64,000 bases of DNA from contig NZ_BATJ01000001.1 in the NCBI RefSeq assembly GCF_000467125.1, forward strand, positions 124,001 through 188,000, in the 5' to 3' direction. Under the pieces are notes generated by a model. That model was given only the letters and a program-made list of their open reading frames with translations. It was not told the origin of the DNA and ran no database searches. This DNA comes from Vibrio proteolyticus NBRC 13287 (lineage in GTDB: Bacteria; Pseudomonadota; Gammaproteobacteria; Enterobacterales; Vibrionaceae). Below, one piece after another: positions 53,203-61,169 of the stretch. The first letter of the stretch is position 1; each line of letters opens with the position of its first letter. Position numbers and translations under genes: made by a program.

Positions 53203-53916
53203 TTATTTGCGGTTATCCGGATGACGTGGACAATCAGCACACAGTTCCCTGCCCTGACATTTGAACACCAAACAGCAACTTGTTCGTACCAGTTGCAGTC
53301 GTCCACTTTGAGGGTGAACGCTCAGGCTTTTTAAGTGTTTATCCGGCAGTTGGCAGGCGTTCAACCATAACGCAGCCTGCTCAGTTAAGTAGTCATTCGT
53401 CAGCTCAGGAAAGAACTGTTGCACTTTGATAATACAACCAAGCAGCAGATCGGCCAGGAGATGATTGGTAAAGCCAGGACGGATTCGACTCCATTGGCTA
53501 ATCTGGTCACGGTAAAACGCCAATAACTCCGTTAGCTGCCGACCAGCCTCAGCTATCAGGGTTTCCTCATCACCATGTATATGATTGGCATCGGCAAACC
53601 GGTATCCTGCGATGAATTCCGGCTGCACCAGTTGCGCCATGCGATGAATGTCAGGCAAGGTGCGAAAACCATAGATGGAGAGAAAAGCAATATAAACCGG
53701 CTGCCAGCATAATAAGTCCCAGGTACGCGTTAACCAGTAAGCACTGCCCGCATCCGGATTTGACTGAGCTAATCGATGGTACAACGCCTGAATCGTTTCC
53801 GAGGCCGGGGTACTGATATGAATGGAGAGTTCCGGAACTGGCCCGATTTCTCCGGAGAGATAAGGCGTGATCTGTTTTGCGTGATGAAACAACTCATCAA
53901 AAAACCCGTGCTGCAT
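53203..53916 (-). CDS. FhuF-type siderophore ferric reductase
   Basis: A 237-residue protein ending in TSCCLVFKCQGRELCADCPRH: the pattern CC-x10-C-x2-C is the [2Fe-2S] ligand set of FhuF. The rest is helical and matches the ferric siderophore reductase group (YWLTRTWDLLCWQPVYIAF; RFADANHIHG). It would reduce iron bound to an imported siderophore in the cytoplasm. A Fur-box-like element at 53980-53998 precedes the gene. It lies beyond the end of the TonB2 operon in the same direction, separated by that operon's terminator. Confidence 0.8.
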   Translation of the reverse strand: MQHGFFDELFHHAKQITPYLSGEIGPVPELSIHISTPASETIQALYHRLAQSNPDAGSAYWLTRTWDLLCWQPVYIAFLSIYGFRTLPDIHRMAQLVQPEFIAGYRFADANHIHGDEETLIAEAGRQLTELLAFYRDQISQWSRIRPGFTNHLLADLLLGCIIKVQQFFPELTNDYLTEQAALWLNACQLPDKHLKSLSVHPQSGRLQLVRTSCCLVFKCQGRELCADCPRHPDNRK

Positions 53917-53979
53917 GTTCCGCCTGTTGTTTCCCTACAAGTAACTGACGACACGATTATGCCTTTTTTACCAATAAAA

Positions 53980-53998
53980 GCAATTAGTTCTCATTTGC
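53980..53998 (-). promoter_or_regulatory. Fur-box-like site before the ferric reductase gene
   Basis: On the minus strand GCAAATGAGAACTAATTGC matches the 19-base Fur consensus at about 12 positions by eye and is itself partly dyadic. It is 64-82 bases upstream of the start. Confidence 0.5.
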
Positions 53999-54020
53999 GC
54001 TCGTGAATAAGAGTCACTTA

Positions 54021-54051
54021 CAAAAAAGCCGGAGCAAAATGACTCCGGCTT
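54021..54051 (-). terminator. Terminator of the TonB2 operon
   Basis: Nine-base stem AAGCCGGAG/CTCCGGCTT; read leftward it ends in a run of T. It is 24 bases after the TPR gene stop. Confidence 0.85.
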
Positions 54052-54074
54052 GGTTATCCCACCAACAACAGCGT

Positions 54075-55259
54075 TTAGCTGGTTTGCGCTTGATCCTTTG
54101 TCTGTTCACGCAGCTTTGTCAGATACTTGATCCAACTCTTGGCCTGGCGAGATGGTTCGGTAGCATCTGCACGTTTTGCCTGGACCAATGCGGCTTCAAT
54201 TTGATTGAGTTTGTATAAAGCCCGGGTTTTCGCCAACGCGACATCGGCTTTACGCGCCGGTGAGGTCACTTTATCTAACTCCTTCAACGCGCGCTGATAG
54301 TGCCCTTCCTGTACCAACAGTTGTGAGACATTCCAATGGTACTGCGCATTGAATTTCGCAGCTTTTGACCAGAACTCAATTGCTTTGTCCCACTCTTTTG
54401 CCTGTTGCCAGTATATGGCTTGTTCTTTGAGCAATTTAGCGTCTGAAGCCGAACCGTTTAACTCTGCTAATTGCTGTGCAGCTCGTTCAGGGATCCCACG
54501 TTGCGCGTAGAGTTGGGCTAACAAACGTATATCCTGCTGGCTTAACTCGACACCTTGCATCTTGGCCAGTGCCAGCGTGTCCAGCGCACTGCGGTTCTGC
54601 CCGACGCGTAAATGAAGGCTCACCAACTGACGCCACCAGGCTGATTTCTGCGGTTCCAGTGCGAGTAACAACTTCAGCGTCGGGATAGCGGGCTTCCACT
54701 GCTCTAACTCTAACTGCGCACCCAGCTTAAGTTGAAGTGCACTGGCATTGCTACGATTTCCGAAAGCTTCATACTTTGCAATCGCGTTCAACACCGGCTG
54801 CCACTTCTCAACCTGATAGTTCGCCTGAGCGATCCGGAACCAAACTTCATCCGCCTTTTGCGTCTTAGGTACCGATTTCACCAACGCATAGTAGTGCTTG
54901 AGTGACTGCGTGTACTGGCCGTCATTGAGCAACAAATCGGCCAGCATTTTTTCCGTGTGCCACGCCTGATCGTCGACCAGCGCACCACTGTTAACCGCCG
55001 ACTTTAACGACGTAATCGCGTTGGTGTTATTGCCGTTTTGCCAATACACCACTCCAAGCATTCGATTGATCATCGCCTGGTCGTACTTACGCGATGTATC
55101 AATCCCTTGTAACAGTTGGATCGCATCTTTGTACTGCTCCTTCTGCGCCAGGTCGTTCGCTTTTTGTAACCGAATGGCCGTGTACTGGCTCAACTCGGCA
55201 GCAAGTGCAGAGGCTGAAAGGAGTAAGACTGATATGCAAAGGAGTAATCGCTTCATCAC
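54075..55259 (-). CDS. TPR-repeat protein of the TonB2 operon
   Basis: A 394-residue protein with a signal peptide (MMKRLLLCISVLLLSASALAAE) and tandem tetratricopeptide-like helices over most of its length (for example AINQLQGIDTSRKYDQAM..., GVVYWQNGNNTNAITSLKSA, KHYYALVKSVPKTQKADEVWFRIAQANYQ). It is the last gene of the TonB2 operon in Vibrio (the VC1543 position). Its role is unknown; a periplasmic scaffold for TonB2 is likely. Start overlaps the tonB2 stop by 4 bases. Confidence 0.82.
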   Translation of the reverse strand: MMKRLLLCISVLLLSASALAAELSQYTAIRLQKANDLAQKEQYKDAIQLLQGIDTSRKYDQAMINRMLGVVYWQNGNNTNAITSLKSAVNSGALVDDQAWHTEKMLADLLLNDGQYTQSLKHYYALVKSVPKTQKADEVWFRIAQANYQVEKWQPVLNAIAKYEAFGNRSNASALQLKLGAQLELEQWKPAIPTLKLLLALEPQKSAWWRQLVSLHLRVGQNRSALDTLALAKMQGVELSQQDIRLLAQLYAQRGIPERAAQQLAELNGSASDAKLLKEQAIYWQQAKEWDKAIEFWSKAAKFNAQYHWNVSQLLVQEGHYQRALKELDKVTSPARKADVALAKTRALYKLNQIEAALVQAKRADATEPSRQAKSWIKYLTKLREQTKDQAQTS

Positions 55260-55876
55260 TTGTCCATCTTAAACTCAATGTTCACGGTTTGCCCTGGCTG
55301 AGCAACCCCTTCTCCATCCACCATTTGTGGCTGATATTTCCATTTCGTCAGAGCGCGAATCGCTTCACGTTCAAACACCCCTTCCGGGTTCGCACTCACG
55401 ACTTTAATGTCCGTCGTGCGACCAGAGGCGTCAATGGTAAAACTCAGAACTACGGTTCCTTCGAGACGACGCTTCTGGGCGCGTGGCGGGTAACGCGGCT
55501 CAACCCGGTAAAGCGGCATCACTTGTTGAGTGACCCCAAAACCACCGAACTGTGGTGCGCTGACCGCCACACCCTCGACCGCGGTATCGAGCCCCATAGG
55601 TTGCAAAGAAGACATCGGTTTTGCCTGCTCAACCGAGCTGGTAGACCGCGTCACTTCGGTTTGCGGGAGTACTTCCGGTTTCTCCGGCGGTTCCGGCAAA
55701 CTGCGCTGACGACGTTGCGTCTGCTGCTCATTCTCAACCATTACCATGTTGAAACTGAGTGCTTCAGTCGCATCCGGTGCTTTGCGCTGACTGTTGTCCA
55801 CCATCCAGGCCATAAAGCTAAACAGCGCCATCGTCACGCCGAAAGCCACAGGCAAGGCAATAAGAACTCGCCGCAT
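55256..55876 (-). CDS. tonB2: Energy-transducing protein TonB2
   Basis: A 206-residue TonB family protein. One N-terminal helix (residues 4-24), a Pro/Glu-rich spacer that is short (about 60-110) compared with TonB1 proteins, and a C-terminal TonB domain: PLYRVEPRYPPRAQKRRLEGTVVLSFTIDASGRTTDIKVVSANPEGVFEREAIRALTKWKYQP. It carries energy from ExbB2/ExbD2/TtpC to outer-membrane receptors. It starts by overlapping the exbD2 stop by 1 base. The short form is typical of Vibrio TonB2. Confidence 0.9.
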   Translation of the reverse strand: MRRVLIALPVAFGVTMALFSFMAWMVDNSQRKAPDATEALSFNMVMVENEQQTQRRQRSLPEPPEKPEVLPQTEVTRSTSSVEQAKPMSSLQPMGLDTAVEGVAVSAPQFGGFGVTQQVMPLYRVEPRYPPRAQKRRLEGTVVLSFTIDASGRTTDIKVVSANPEGVFEREAIRALTKWKYQPQMVDGEGVAQPGQTVNIEFKMDK

Positions 55877-56280
55877 TAGCCTTTCTCCGCTGCCAGCGCA
55901 ATGCTCTTGATGCCAGCGCCCTTAGCGGCGTCCATCACTTTCACAACGGTACCGTTGTACGCATGTTCATCCGCCTGAATCACCAGCGACGCATCAGGCT
56001 TGTCCAGAATCAGGTGTTCCAATGTTGCCTGAACACGTTCCGCATCGACCATGCGCTTATCTATATAGATGTCGTTAGCCGCAGTGATTGCCACAAAAAT
56101 ACCGGCGTCTTTCTGGCTAACCACATTCGAGGCCTGGGGTCGATTAACCTCCACGCCAGACTCTCGTACAAACGAACTGGTCACAATGAAGAAAATCAAC
56201 ATGATAAAGACGATATCCAGCATGGACGTTAAGTCGATCTGCGCTTCATCGTTTCGGGTATGACGTCGACCGAGTCTCAT
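55876..56280 (-). CDS. exbD2: ExbD2 proton-channel accessory protein
   Basis: A 134-residue ExbD/TolR protein. The single helix (about 20-42) follows EAQIDLTSMLDIVFIMLIFFIVTSSFV with the essential Asp in MLDIVFIML. The periplasmic domain has VTISADEHAYNG-like sequence (LVIQADEHAYNGTVVKVMDAAKGAGIKSIALA). It partners ExbB2 and TonB2. Start overlaps exbB2 by ATGA. Confidence 0.9.
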   Translation of the reverse strand: MRLGRRHTRNDEAQIDLTSMLDIVFIMLIFFIVTSSFVRESGVEVNRPQASNVVSQKDAGIFVAITAANDIYIDKRMVDAERVQATLEHLILDKPDASLVIQADEHAYNGTVVKVMDAAKGAGIKSIALAAEKG

Positions 56281-56840
56281 GACTGACTCCTTAAAGCTTG
56301 TTCTAATTTTAATTCACGCAAGTTGCAGGCTTTTGCCAACCGGGCATGGACAAACATCCCGGCCAATGCAGCGACCATGCCTGCCATGGTAGGTAACGTG
56401 GCCAGCGAAATGCCAGACGCCATCAATTTTGGATTGCTGCTGCCTTGTGCGGCCATCACATCGAAGACCGAGATCATGCCTGTTACCGTGCCAAGTAATC
56501 CCAGCATGGGGCAGATAGCGACTAACACTTTAATAAAACTGAGGTTCTGATTCAGCGCAATATGCGCTTCACCGATCCATCCTTCACGGATAGAGCGCGC
56601 GTACCAAGACGATTGATCGTGACGCTCTTGCCAACGCACTATCCATTCGGCCTTCTGTTTCGGAAACGTCATTGTGAGATACAAAATACGTTCCGTTACC
56701 AGCAACCAGCTGACCAGTACAACAGCCGCCAACCACCATAAAACCTGCCCCCCTTGCTGCATAAACTGCGACAACGACAAAGCCCAGTCACTGGACGTTA
56801 TCGAGGCAGGTAGCCAGGAAAAGGAGAATAACGTATTCAT
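56277..56840 (-). CDS. exbB2: ExbB2 proton-channel protein
   Basis: A 187-residue MotA/TolQ/ExbB protein with three helices (about 33-50, 105-125 and 145-165). The proton-channel signature is VAICPMLGLLGTVTGMISVFDVMAAQGSSNPKLMASGISLATLPTMAGMVAALAGMF. It is shorter than ExbB1. Start overlaps the ttpC stop (TAATG). With ExbD2 and TtpC it forms the motor that energises TonB2. Confidence 0.9.
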   Translation of the reverse strand: MNTLFSFSWLPASITSSDWALSLSQFMQQGGQVLWWLAAVVLVSWLLVTERILYLTMTFPKQKAEWIVRWQERHDQSSWYARSIREGWIGEAHIALNQNLSFIKVLVAICPMLGLLGTVTGMISVFDVMAAQGSSNPKLMASGISLATLPTMAGMVAALAGMFVHARLAKACNLRELKLEQALRSQS

Positions 56841-58204
56841 TACGCAGCGTTCCCTACAGCTTGTTTCGCGTTATAGGTAGCCGATTCCTTTTCAGCTTCC
56901 GCCGCAACCAGACCAATACCCTGTTTCTCCAGAATATTGCGAATCGCTTCAGCCTGAGAGCTCAAGATGTTGTGGGCCAGTAGCAGAGGCATCGCCGCGA
57001 CCAGGCCTAAAACTGTCGTCACCAGTGCCATAGAAATTCCCCCAGCCATTACTTTCGGATCGCCATTGCCAAACTGAGTAATGACCTGGAATGTTTCAAT
57101 CATACCTGTCACCGTTCCAAGCAGACCCAGCATCGGTGCCAGAGCAGCTAAGAGTTTCAGCATTGACAGACCACGTTCCAGGCCCGTCTGCTCATCCACC
57201 ACGGCTTCAAGTAATCTCAGCTCCAGCGCTTCAACACTGCGGTTTTGTTCTTTATTGTAAACTGACAGCACGCGACCAAGCGGGTTGTTACCCGGCTGGT
57301 CGGGTGTTTTCAACTGCTGACGAATTTTCTGACGCGCAATCGACAGTGACGCTCCACGGAACAGCGCAATGCCCAACCCAACCAACAACAAAGCAATGAT
57401 GATCTTACCGACCACACCACCAGCATCGAAACGGTCCGCCAACGTTGGCTCTTGCGCTAGTTGCTCCAGCATGATGCCACGCGACGGGTCCAGGGATAAA
57501 TGTTGTGTCTCGCCGGAAGCCAGTTGCGACGCGACAGATAGTGTCGGTGCATTGTCCGGTTGTTTCACATAAGCAATCGCATCCTGTCGTTGACCATTCC
57601 AATGAACGTAGCCCTGCTCGGTCACCAAACCAAACGCGCCAATACGCGCTGCGTTGACCTGCTCGGTAGCCCCGTCACCATTGATGAAGTTCAATGCACC
57701 AGTTGTAATTTCAGCACTCGCATTAATCTGGTCTTGCATCGCCAGCCATAGCCCTTGCAACTGCTTCATAGACGGTAACGATTTGGCTGCGACAATCTCA
57801 TCGACCACAGAATTGTATTGATTGTGATCCCAGCTGATAACGGAAGATTTCAGTTCCGAATCCAGCTCTTTCGCATTTTGACGCACGACTCCGAACAACT
57901 CACCCAGACTACCGGTTTCCAGACGCAGCTGTTCTTCCAGACGCGCCAACGTGTCTTCGTTATCGCTGAACTGTTTGGCCAAAGCATCGGTATCGGCTTG
58001 AATAGCGTTACGCTTTGCCACCAACTGCGCTCGAAGCGCCGCAAGCTCTTTTTCTGTTTGTTTAAAGCCCGCTTCACGCTGTACGTTGTGTGCCTGCTGC
58101 TGCTTGGCCTCTTGTGCCGCTTTGTTAACCAGGCCAGTATCTGCAAATGACGTTAATGGTAATGCCGCCAAACACAGTGCGGCGACTAATGTTTTCATCT
58201 TCAT
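56840..58204 (-). CDS. ttpC: TonB2 system protein TtpC (MotA/TolQ/ExbB family, long form)
   Basis: A 454-residue protein with signal peptide (MKMKTLVAALCLAALPLTSFADTG), a periplasmic coiled-coil part of about 250 residues (EAKQQQAHNVQREAGFKQTEKELAALRAQL), then three helices (about 265, 370 and 405) with the ExbB motif ALAPMLGLLGTVTGMIETFQVITQFGNGDPKVMAGGISMALVTTVLGLVAAMPLLLAHNIL. This fused form is the TtpC protein known to be needed with Vibrio TonB2. Stop overlaps exbB2; the start overlaps the DUF3450 stop by 1 base. Confidence 0.9.
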   Translation of the reverse strand: MKMKTLVAALCLAALPLTSFADTGLVNKAAQEAKQQQAHNVQREAGFKQTEKELAALRAQLVAKRNAIQADTDALAKQFSDNEDTLARLEEQLRLETGSLGELFGVVRQNAKELDSELKSSVISWDHNQYNSVVDEIVAAKSLPSMKQLQGLWLAMQDQINASAEITTGALNFINGDGATEQVNAARIGAFGLVTEQGYVHWNGQRQDAIAYVKQPDNAPTLSVASQLASGETQHLSLDPSRGIMLEQLAQEPTLADRFDAGGVVGKIIIALLLVGLGIALFRGASLSIARQKIRQQLKTPDQPGNNPLGRVLSVYNKEQNRSVEALELRLLEAVVDEQTGLERGLSMLKLLAALAPMLGLLGTVTGMIETFQVITQFGNGDPKVMAGGISMALVTTVLGLVAAMPLLLAHNILSSQAEAIRNILEKQGIGLVAAEAEKESATYNAKQAVGNAA

Positions 58205-58962
58205 TATTGTGCCTCCGCAACAGAAACCGGCAAGGTCACCAGACCCGGTGCAATTTGTTGATTGGCGATACTGAACGCTTTATCCAGCTCGGCTTTAACG
58301 CCTGAATCCAACGGCTGCCACTGTTTCGCTGACTGATTCCAGTTCCAGTACTGCCCACCATTCAAACTGCGTGCAACCAGCGACACTCGGCCAAGGTACA
58401 GCACATCTGCTTCGATGAGATTACCACCAAGTTCGATTGGTCCCTGATAGCTACCCAGCTTAGTGCCGTAATCCACTTCAATCTGATACGCTTCCAGAAT
58501 GCGACGATATTTTTCCGCATCACTGACATCTGCGCGAGTCATTAGCGCTTCGAGCTTGTTCACGCGCTCTTCACGCTGCGCTTTTTTAATCGGTTTGTCG
58601 TTTTCAATGCTGGTTTTCAGCCCATCAATCATCTGGTACATCAAGGGCACAATGCCCTGACGGGTTTGTTTGATGTCTTCGATCTGAGTTTGCAGCGAAA
58701 CGCTTTCCTGCTGCTGGTTTTCAACTAAGGCAGACAGGTGATTGCGATAAATCTCGAGATTTTTGATCTCTTCCCGAAGCTGTTCAATTTCGGCTTTGTG
58801 GGAAAGAGTGGTATCGGCGCTGTTGTCGATGCGTTGCTGACTGGCTGCGGACGCCTTGTTGGTTTTGCTTTGAATCGCTTCGGCTTGATTCAGCGATGTG
58901 GCGTTTGCACTGCTGATAGTTGTCGCAATCAGCAAAGCAAAGGTAGATTTTGAAAGATTCAT
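58204..58962 (-). CDS. DUF3450 periplasmic protein of the TonB2 operon
   Basis: A 252-residue protein with a signal peptide (LSKSTFALLIATTISSANA) and a long N-terminal coiled coil (about 30-105, HKAEIEQLREEIKNLEIYRNHLSALVENQQQE), then DUF3450 (MIDGLKTSIENDKPIKKAQREERVNKLEALMTRADVSDAEKYRRILEAYQIEVDYG; DVLYLGRVSLVARSLNGGQYWNW). It is the usual first gene of the Vibrio TonB2 operon (the VC1548 position). I choose ATG 58962 because it starts the signal peptide; a longer frame to 59034 crosses the Fur box. Confidence 0.87.
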   Translation of the reverse strand: MNLSKSTFALLIATTISSANATSLNQAEAIQSKTNKASAASQQRIDNSADTTLSHKAEIEQLREEIKNLEIYRNHLSALVENQQQESVSLQTQIEDIKQTRQGIVPLMYQMIDGLKTSIENDKPIKKAQREERVNKLEALMTRADVSDAEKYRRILEAYQIEVDYGTKLGSYQGPIELGGNLIEADVLYLGRVSLVARSLNGGQYWNWNQSAKQWQPLDSGVKAELDKAFSIANQQIAPGLVTLPVSVAEAQ

Positions 58963-59003
58963 AATGGTTATCGGTCGCTTAACGTATGGAACTTGTCCCA
59001 ATT

Positions 59004-59022
59004 GATAAAAGCTATCATTATC
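59004..59022 (-). promoter_or_regulatory. Fur box of the TonB2 operon
   Basis: On the minus strand GATAATGATAGCTTTTATC matches the Fur consensus GATAATGATAATCATTATC at 15 of 19 positions. It covers about +6 to +24 of the promoter at 59035-59062, as expected for iron repression. Confidence 0.85.
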
Positions 59023-59034
59023 AATAAAGGTCAC

Positions 59035-59062
59035 ATACTAGCGAATTTCACCATTTTTGCAA
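59035..59062 (-). promoter_or_regulatory. Promoter of the TonB2 operon
   Basis: TTGCAA, 16 bases, TAGTAT on the minus strand, 73 bases upstream of the DUF3450 start and directly before the Fur box. Confidence 0.6.
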
Positions 59063-59097
59063 TCAGACAGTGTCGAATATCTGCGAATAATATAATC

Positions 59098-59121
59098 AAA
59101 GCCCTGCATATGCAGGGCTTT
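59098..59121. terminator. Terminator between the DUF1566 operon and the TonB2 operon
   Basis: A perfect 24-base palindrome (arms AAAGCCCTGCAT and its complement) 12 bases after the DUF1566 stop, followed leftward by GATTATATTAT. It separates the two operons. Confidence 0.78.
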
Positions 59122-59133
59122 GGATGGTCAGGC

Positions 59134-59715
59134 TTATTGATCGCTAACCAAAAGCACACTCGCTTCAAGCATCGTCGGGCCGTAACTCACCACTTCTGCA
59201 TTACGCACATCAAACAGTATGATTTCACTGGTTGATTGAATATGGCTGTTACTCCAGACGTACGAGCGCACATCTCCGGCGCCATATCCTTCTTCATTGG
59301 TTGAATAAGGAAACGCATTCGCAAAGGCTTTGCTGTTCAGAGCTGGCTTCATGCACGCATGCTCTGCCAGTGTCATTAACTCTTTAACGCTGGGCATACG
59401 CCATTCACTTTTGCCAGCAAAGTGATACAGCGCGTGATTCTGGCTTTGGTTAATTGACTGTACCTCATTCAATGCCGCCTGCCAGAACATTCCTGTACCT
59501 TCGCCATCACAGCGCTGGTTCGTGCTGTTCCACTTTTTCCCGAGTGGACAGCGCATCCAGGTCAAACCGGTGACTTTGTCTTTGATGGTGCCGTTGCTAT
59601 TGAACGCATAGCGCACATTAGGTGCGCTCTTTTGTAAATCAATCGAGCATTGTTGCCCTGCCATCCCAACTATTGGCATCAGTGATAGCAGGATACTGGT
59701 CGTCAATTTTTTCAT
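59134..59715 (-). CDS. DUF1566 exported protein, small
   Basis: A 193-residue protein with a signal peptide (MKKLTTSILLSLMPIVGMAG) and a DUF1566/Lcl C-terminal-type domain: DKVTGLTWMRCPLGKKW, WQAALNEVQSIN, EWRMPSVKELMTLAEH and YVWSNSHI. Four or more cysteines (QQCS, MRCP, QRCDG, HACM) suggest disulphides. It overlaps the larger DUF1566 gene by one base (TAATG) and is last in the operon with the protease and the TonB receptor. DUF1566 function is unknown; some members are adhesin- or cell-wall-associated. Confidence 0.78.
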   Translation of the reverse strand: MKKLTTSILLSLMPIVGMAGQQCSIDLQKSAPNVRYAFNSNGTIKDKVTGLTWMRCPLGKKWNSTNQRCDGEGTGMFWQAALNEVQSINQSQNHALYHFAGKSEWRMPSVKELMTLAEHACMKPALNSKAFANAFPYSTNEEGYGAGDVRSYVWSNSHIQSTSEIILFDVRNAEVVSYGPTMLEASVLLVSDQ

Positions 59716-61157
59716 TATTTTGCCTCCTTGGATACCAGACGGATCGGTAGCTGATACGACGTACCCATTCCAGCTTCAACCTGGTCACTGTATATCTCGA
59801 CACCATAGGTGATGCCGCGAGTCTCACCGCGCGTCTGGGCAATCTGGATGTAACGCGCCCCTTCTACTTTGTATGCATCGTATTCGGTAAAGAATTCGGT
59901 TGATGTCCAGACTTCTCCCTCAGCAAATTCGCTGGCCACTGATTGACGAGGAAAGTACTGTGTCGTCAGGCCATAAACGCGACCGTCATCATCCGTTTGC
60001 GTTTCGCCAAAATCGATCAGGTCGTAGTATTCGCCAAAGGTCGGCAGTCGCCACTGGTCAATGCCACACACTTTATGTTGATTCAGATACGCGACGTACT
60101 CCTCGGTTGAGCAGATACCGTCAGTGGCTTTACAGCCTGTTGCGTCAATATCCGCTGCATATGGTTCAAACTGACCACTGACCTGATAAACGAACAGACG
60201 GTCCTTAAACTGAGGTGAGGCAGCATCGTCAACTTTACTTTCCCATACCAGACCGGTTCGCTCGTCGCGCACGCATGACCATTCTTCTGCATCGGCACTT
60301 AGCGGCTGACCATTGGCATCCAGCTTGGTCAGCTTGAATCCACCGTCTGCGGGGTCGTAACCGAAATCAGCGTCCTGCCCCGGGTAGTCCGCCTGCGGAT
60401 CCGGACTGTCACCGGCATCGGAAAAGTAGCTGACGATACCGGTGTCATTGTGCCCCAGCTCCGCAGTAGCATTCACTAGCTCGGCCAACAAGGCGTCCAT
60501 CATCTCATCTGTTGGCGCAGTCGCCAAAATGACGTCCTGATAGTCGGACAAGTTGCTGCTCAGCGCAGCCAGCATCGCATCCGCTTTGGATTTATCCATA
60601 GCGGCAATTAATGTCAGCATGTTCTGTTCCAGTGTCGCGTAGTCGTTGCTGTCGCCCTCATTGAGAAGGTTGTTTGACGCCGGCAACCCCATCGCTTTGA
60701 GCTCAGCAATGACGTTCGATACCGCAACAGACAAGCTGGCCCCCGCCGCCATCTGCCCTGCAACCAATGTCGTGATGGCATTGATTTGGTTGCCTGAGGT
60801 TTTACGTTGACCTGGCGCGACAAGAAATGCGTTCGCTGACGACATTCTGTTCGCATCGCGAGACAAGGAAGAAATGCCGGTATCCAGCGCCACTACCAAT
60901 GGCGATTCCAAGATGGCCTTGTTGGTACTGGTGATGGTAAAAGCGCCATTTTGTGATGTGGTGGATGGCTCACCGCTGTCACAACGAAAATCTCCGTTAA
61001 GATCAGCACACACTTTTTCATTGCCATTGGCCGCTTGTGCGGTCACTGTTCCTGATAAGCTGTAAGTTGGAGCACTGGTGTCAGACCCGCCGGAACCTGA
61101 ACCACCACAGCCTGCCAGCAACACAGCTGCGGCCAAAGCAGATAGTTGATATTTCAT
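59715..61157 (-). CDS. DUF1566 lipoprotein, large
   Basis: A 480-residue lipoprotein: signal MKYQLSALAAAVLLAGCGG with a lipobox Cys at residue 17, then a Gly/Ser-rich linker, a carboxypeptidase-regulatory-like/invasin-like beta-domain (about 35-80, YSLSGTVTAQA...CADLNGDFRCDSGE), a helical middle part (about 100-240) and a C-terminal DUF1566 domain (about 290-480; RDERTGLVWESKVDD, WRLPTFGEYYDLIDFG, VWTSTEF). It lies 12 bases after the protease gene. I use ATG 61157; the frame also opens at 61166. It is probably outer-membrane-anchored. Partner and ligand unknown. Confidence 0.8.
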   Translation of the reverse strand: MKYQLSALAAAVLLAGCGGSGSGGSDTSAPTYSLSGTVTAQAANGNEKVCADLNGDFRCDSGEPSTTSQNGAFTITSTNKAILESPLVVALDTGISSLSRDANRMSSANAFLVAPGQRKTSGNQINAITTLVAGQMAAGASLSVAVSNVIAELKAMGLPASNNLLNEGDSNDYATLEQNMLTLIAAMDKSKADAMLAALSSNLSDYQDVILATAPTDEMMDALLAELVNATAELGHNDTGIVSYFSDAGDSPDPQADYPGQDADFGYDPADGGFKLTKLDANGQPLSADAEEWSCVRDERTGLVWESKVDDAASPQFKDRLFVYQVSGQFEPYAADIDATGCKATDGICSTEEYVAYLNQHKVCGIDQWRLPTFGEYYDLIDFGETQTDDDGRVYGLTTQYFPRQSVASEFAEGEVWTSTEFFTEYDAYKVEGARYIQIAQTRGETRGITYGVEIYSDQVEAGMGTSYQLPIRLVSKEAK

Positions 61158-61169
61158 AATAATCATTCT

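Noticed and set aside
55094..55879. A 261-residue open frame on the plus strand
   Set aside because: It lies antisense to tonB2 and the start of the TPR gene, which have clear domains and ATGA-type overlaps. Its translation has biased, motif-free composition rich in His and Arg.
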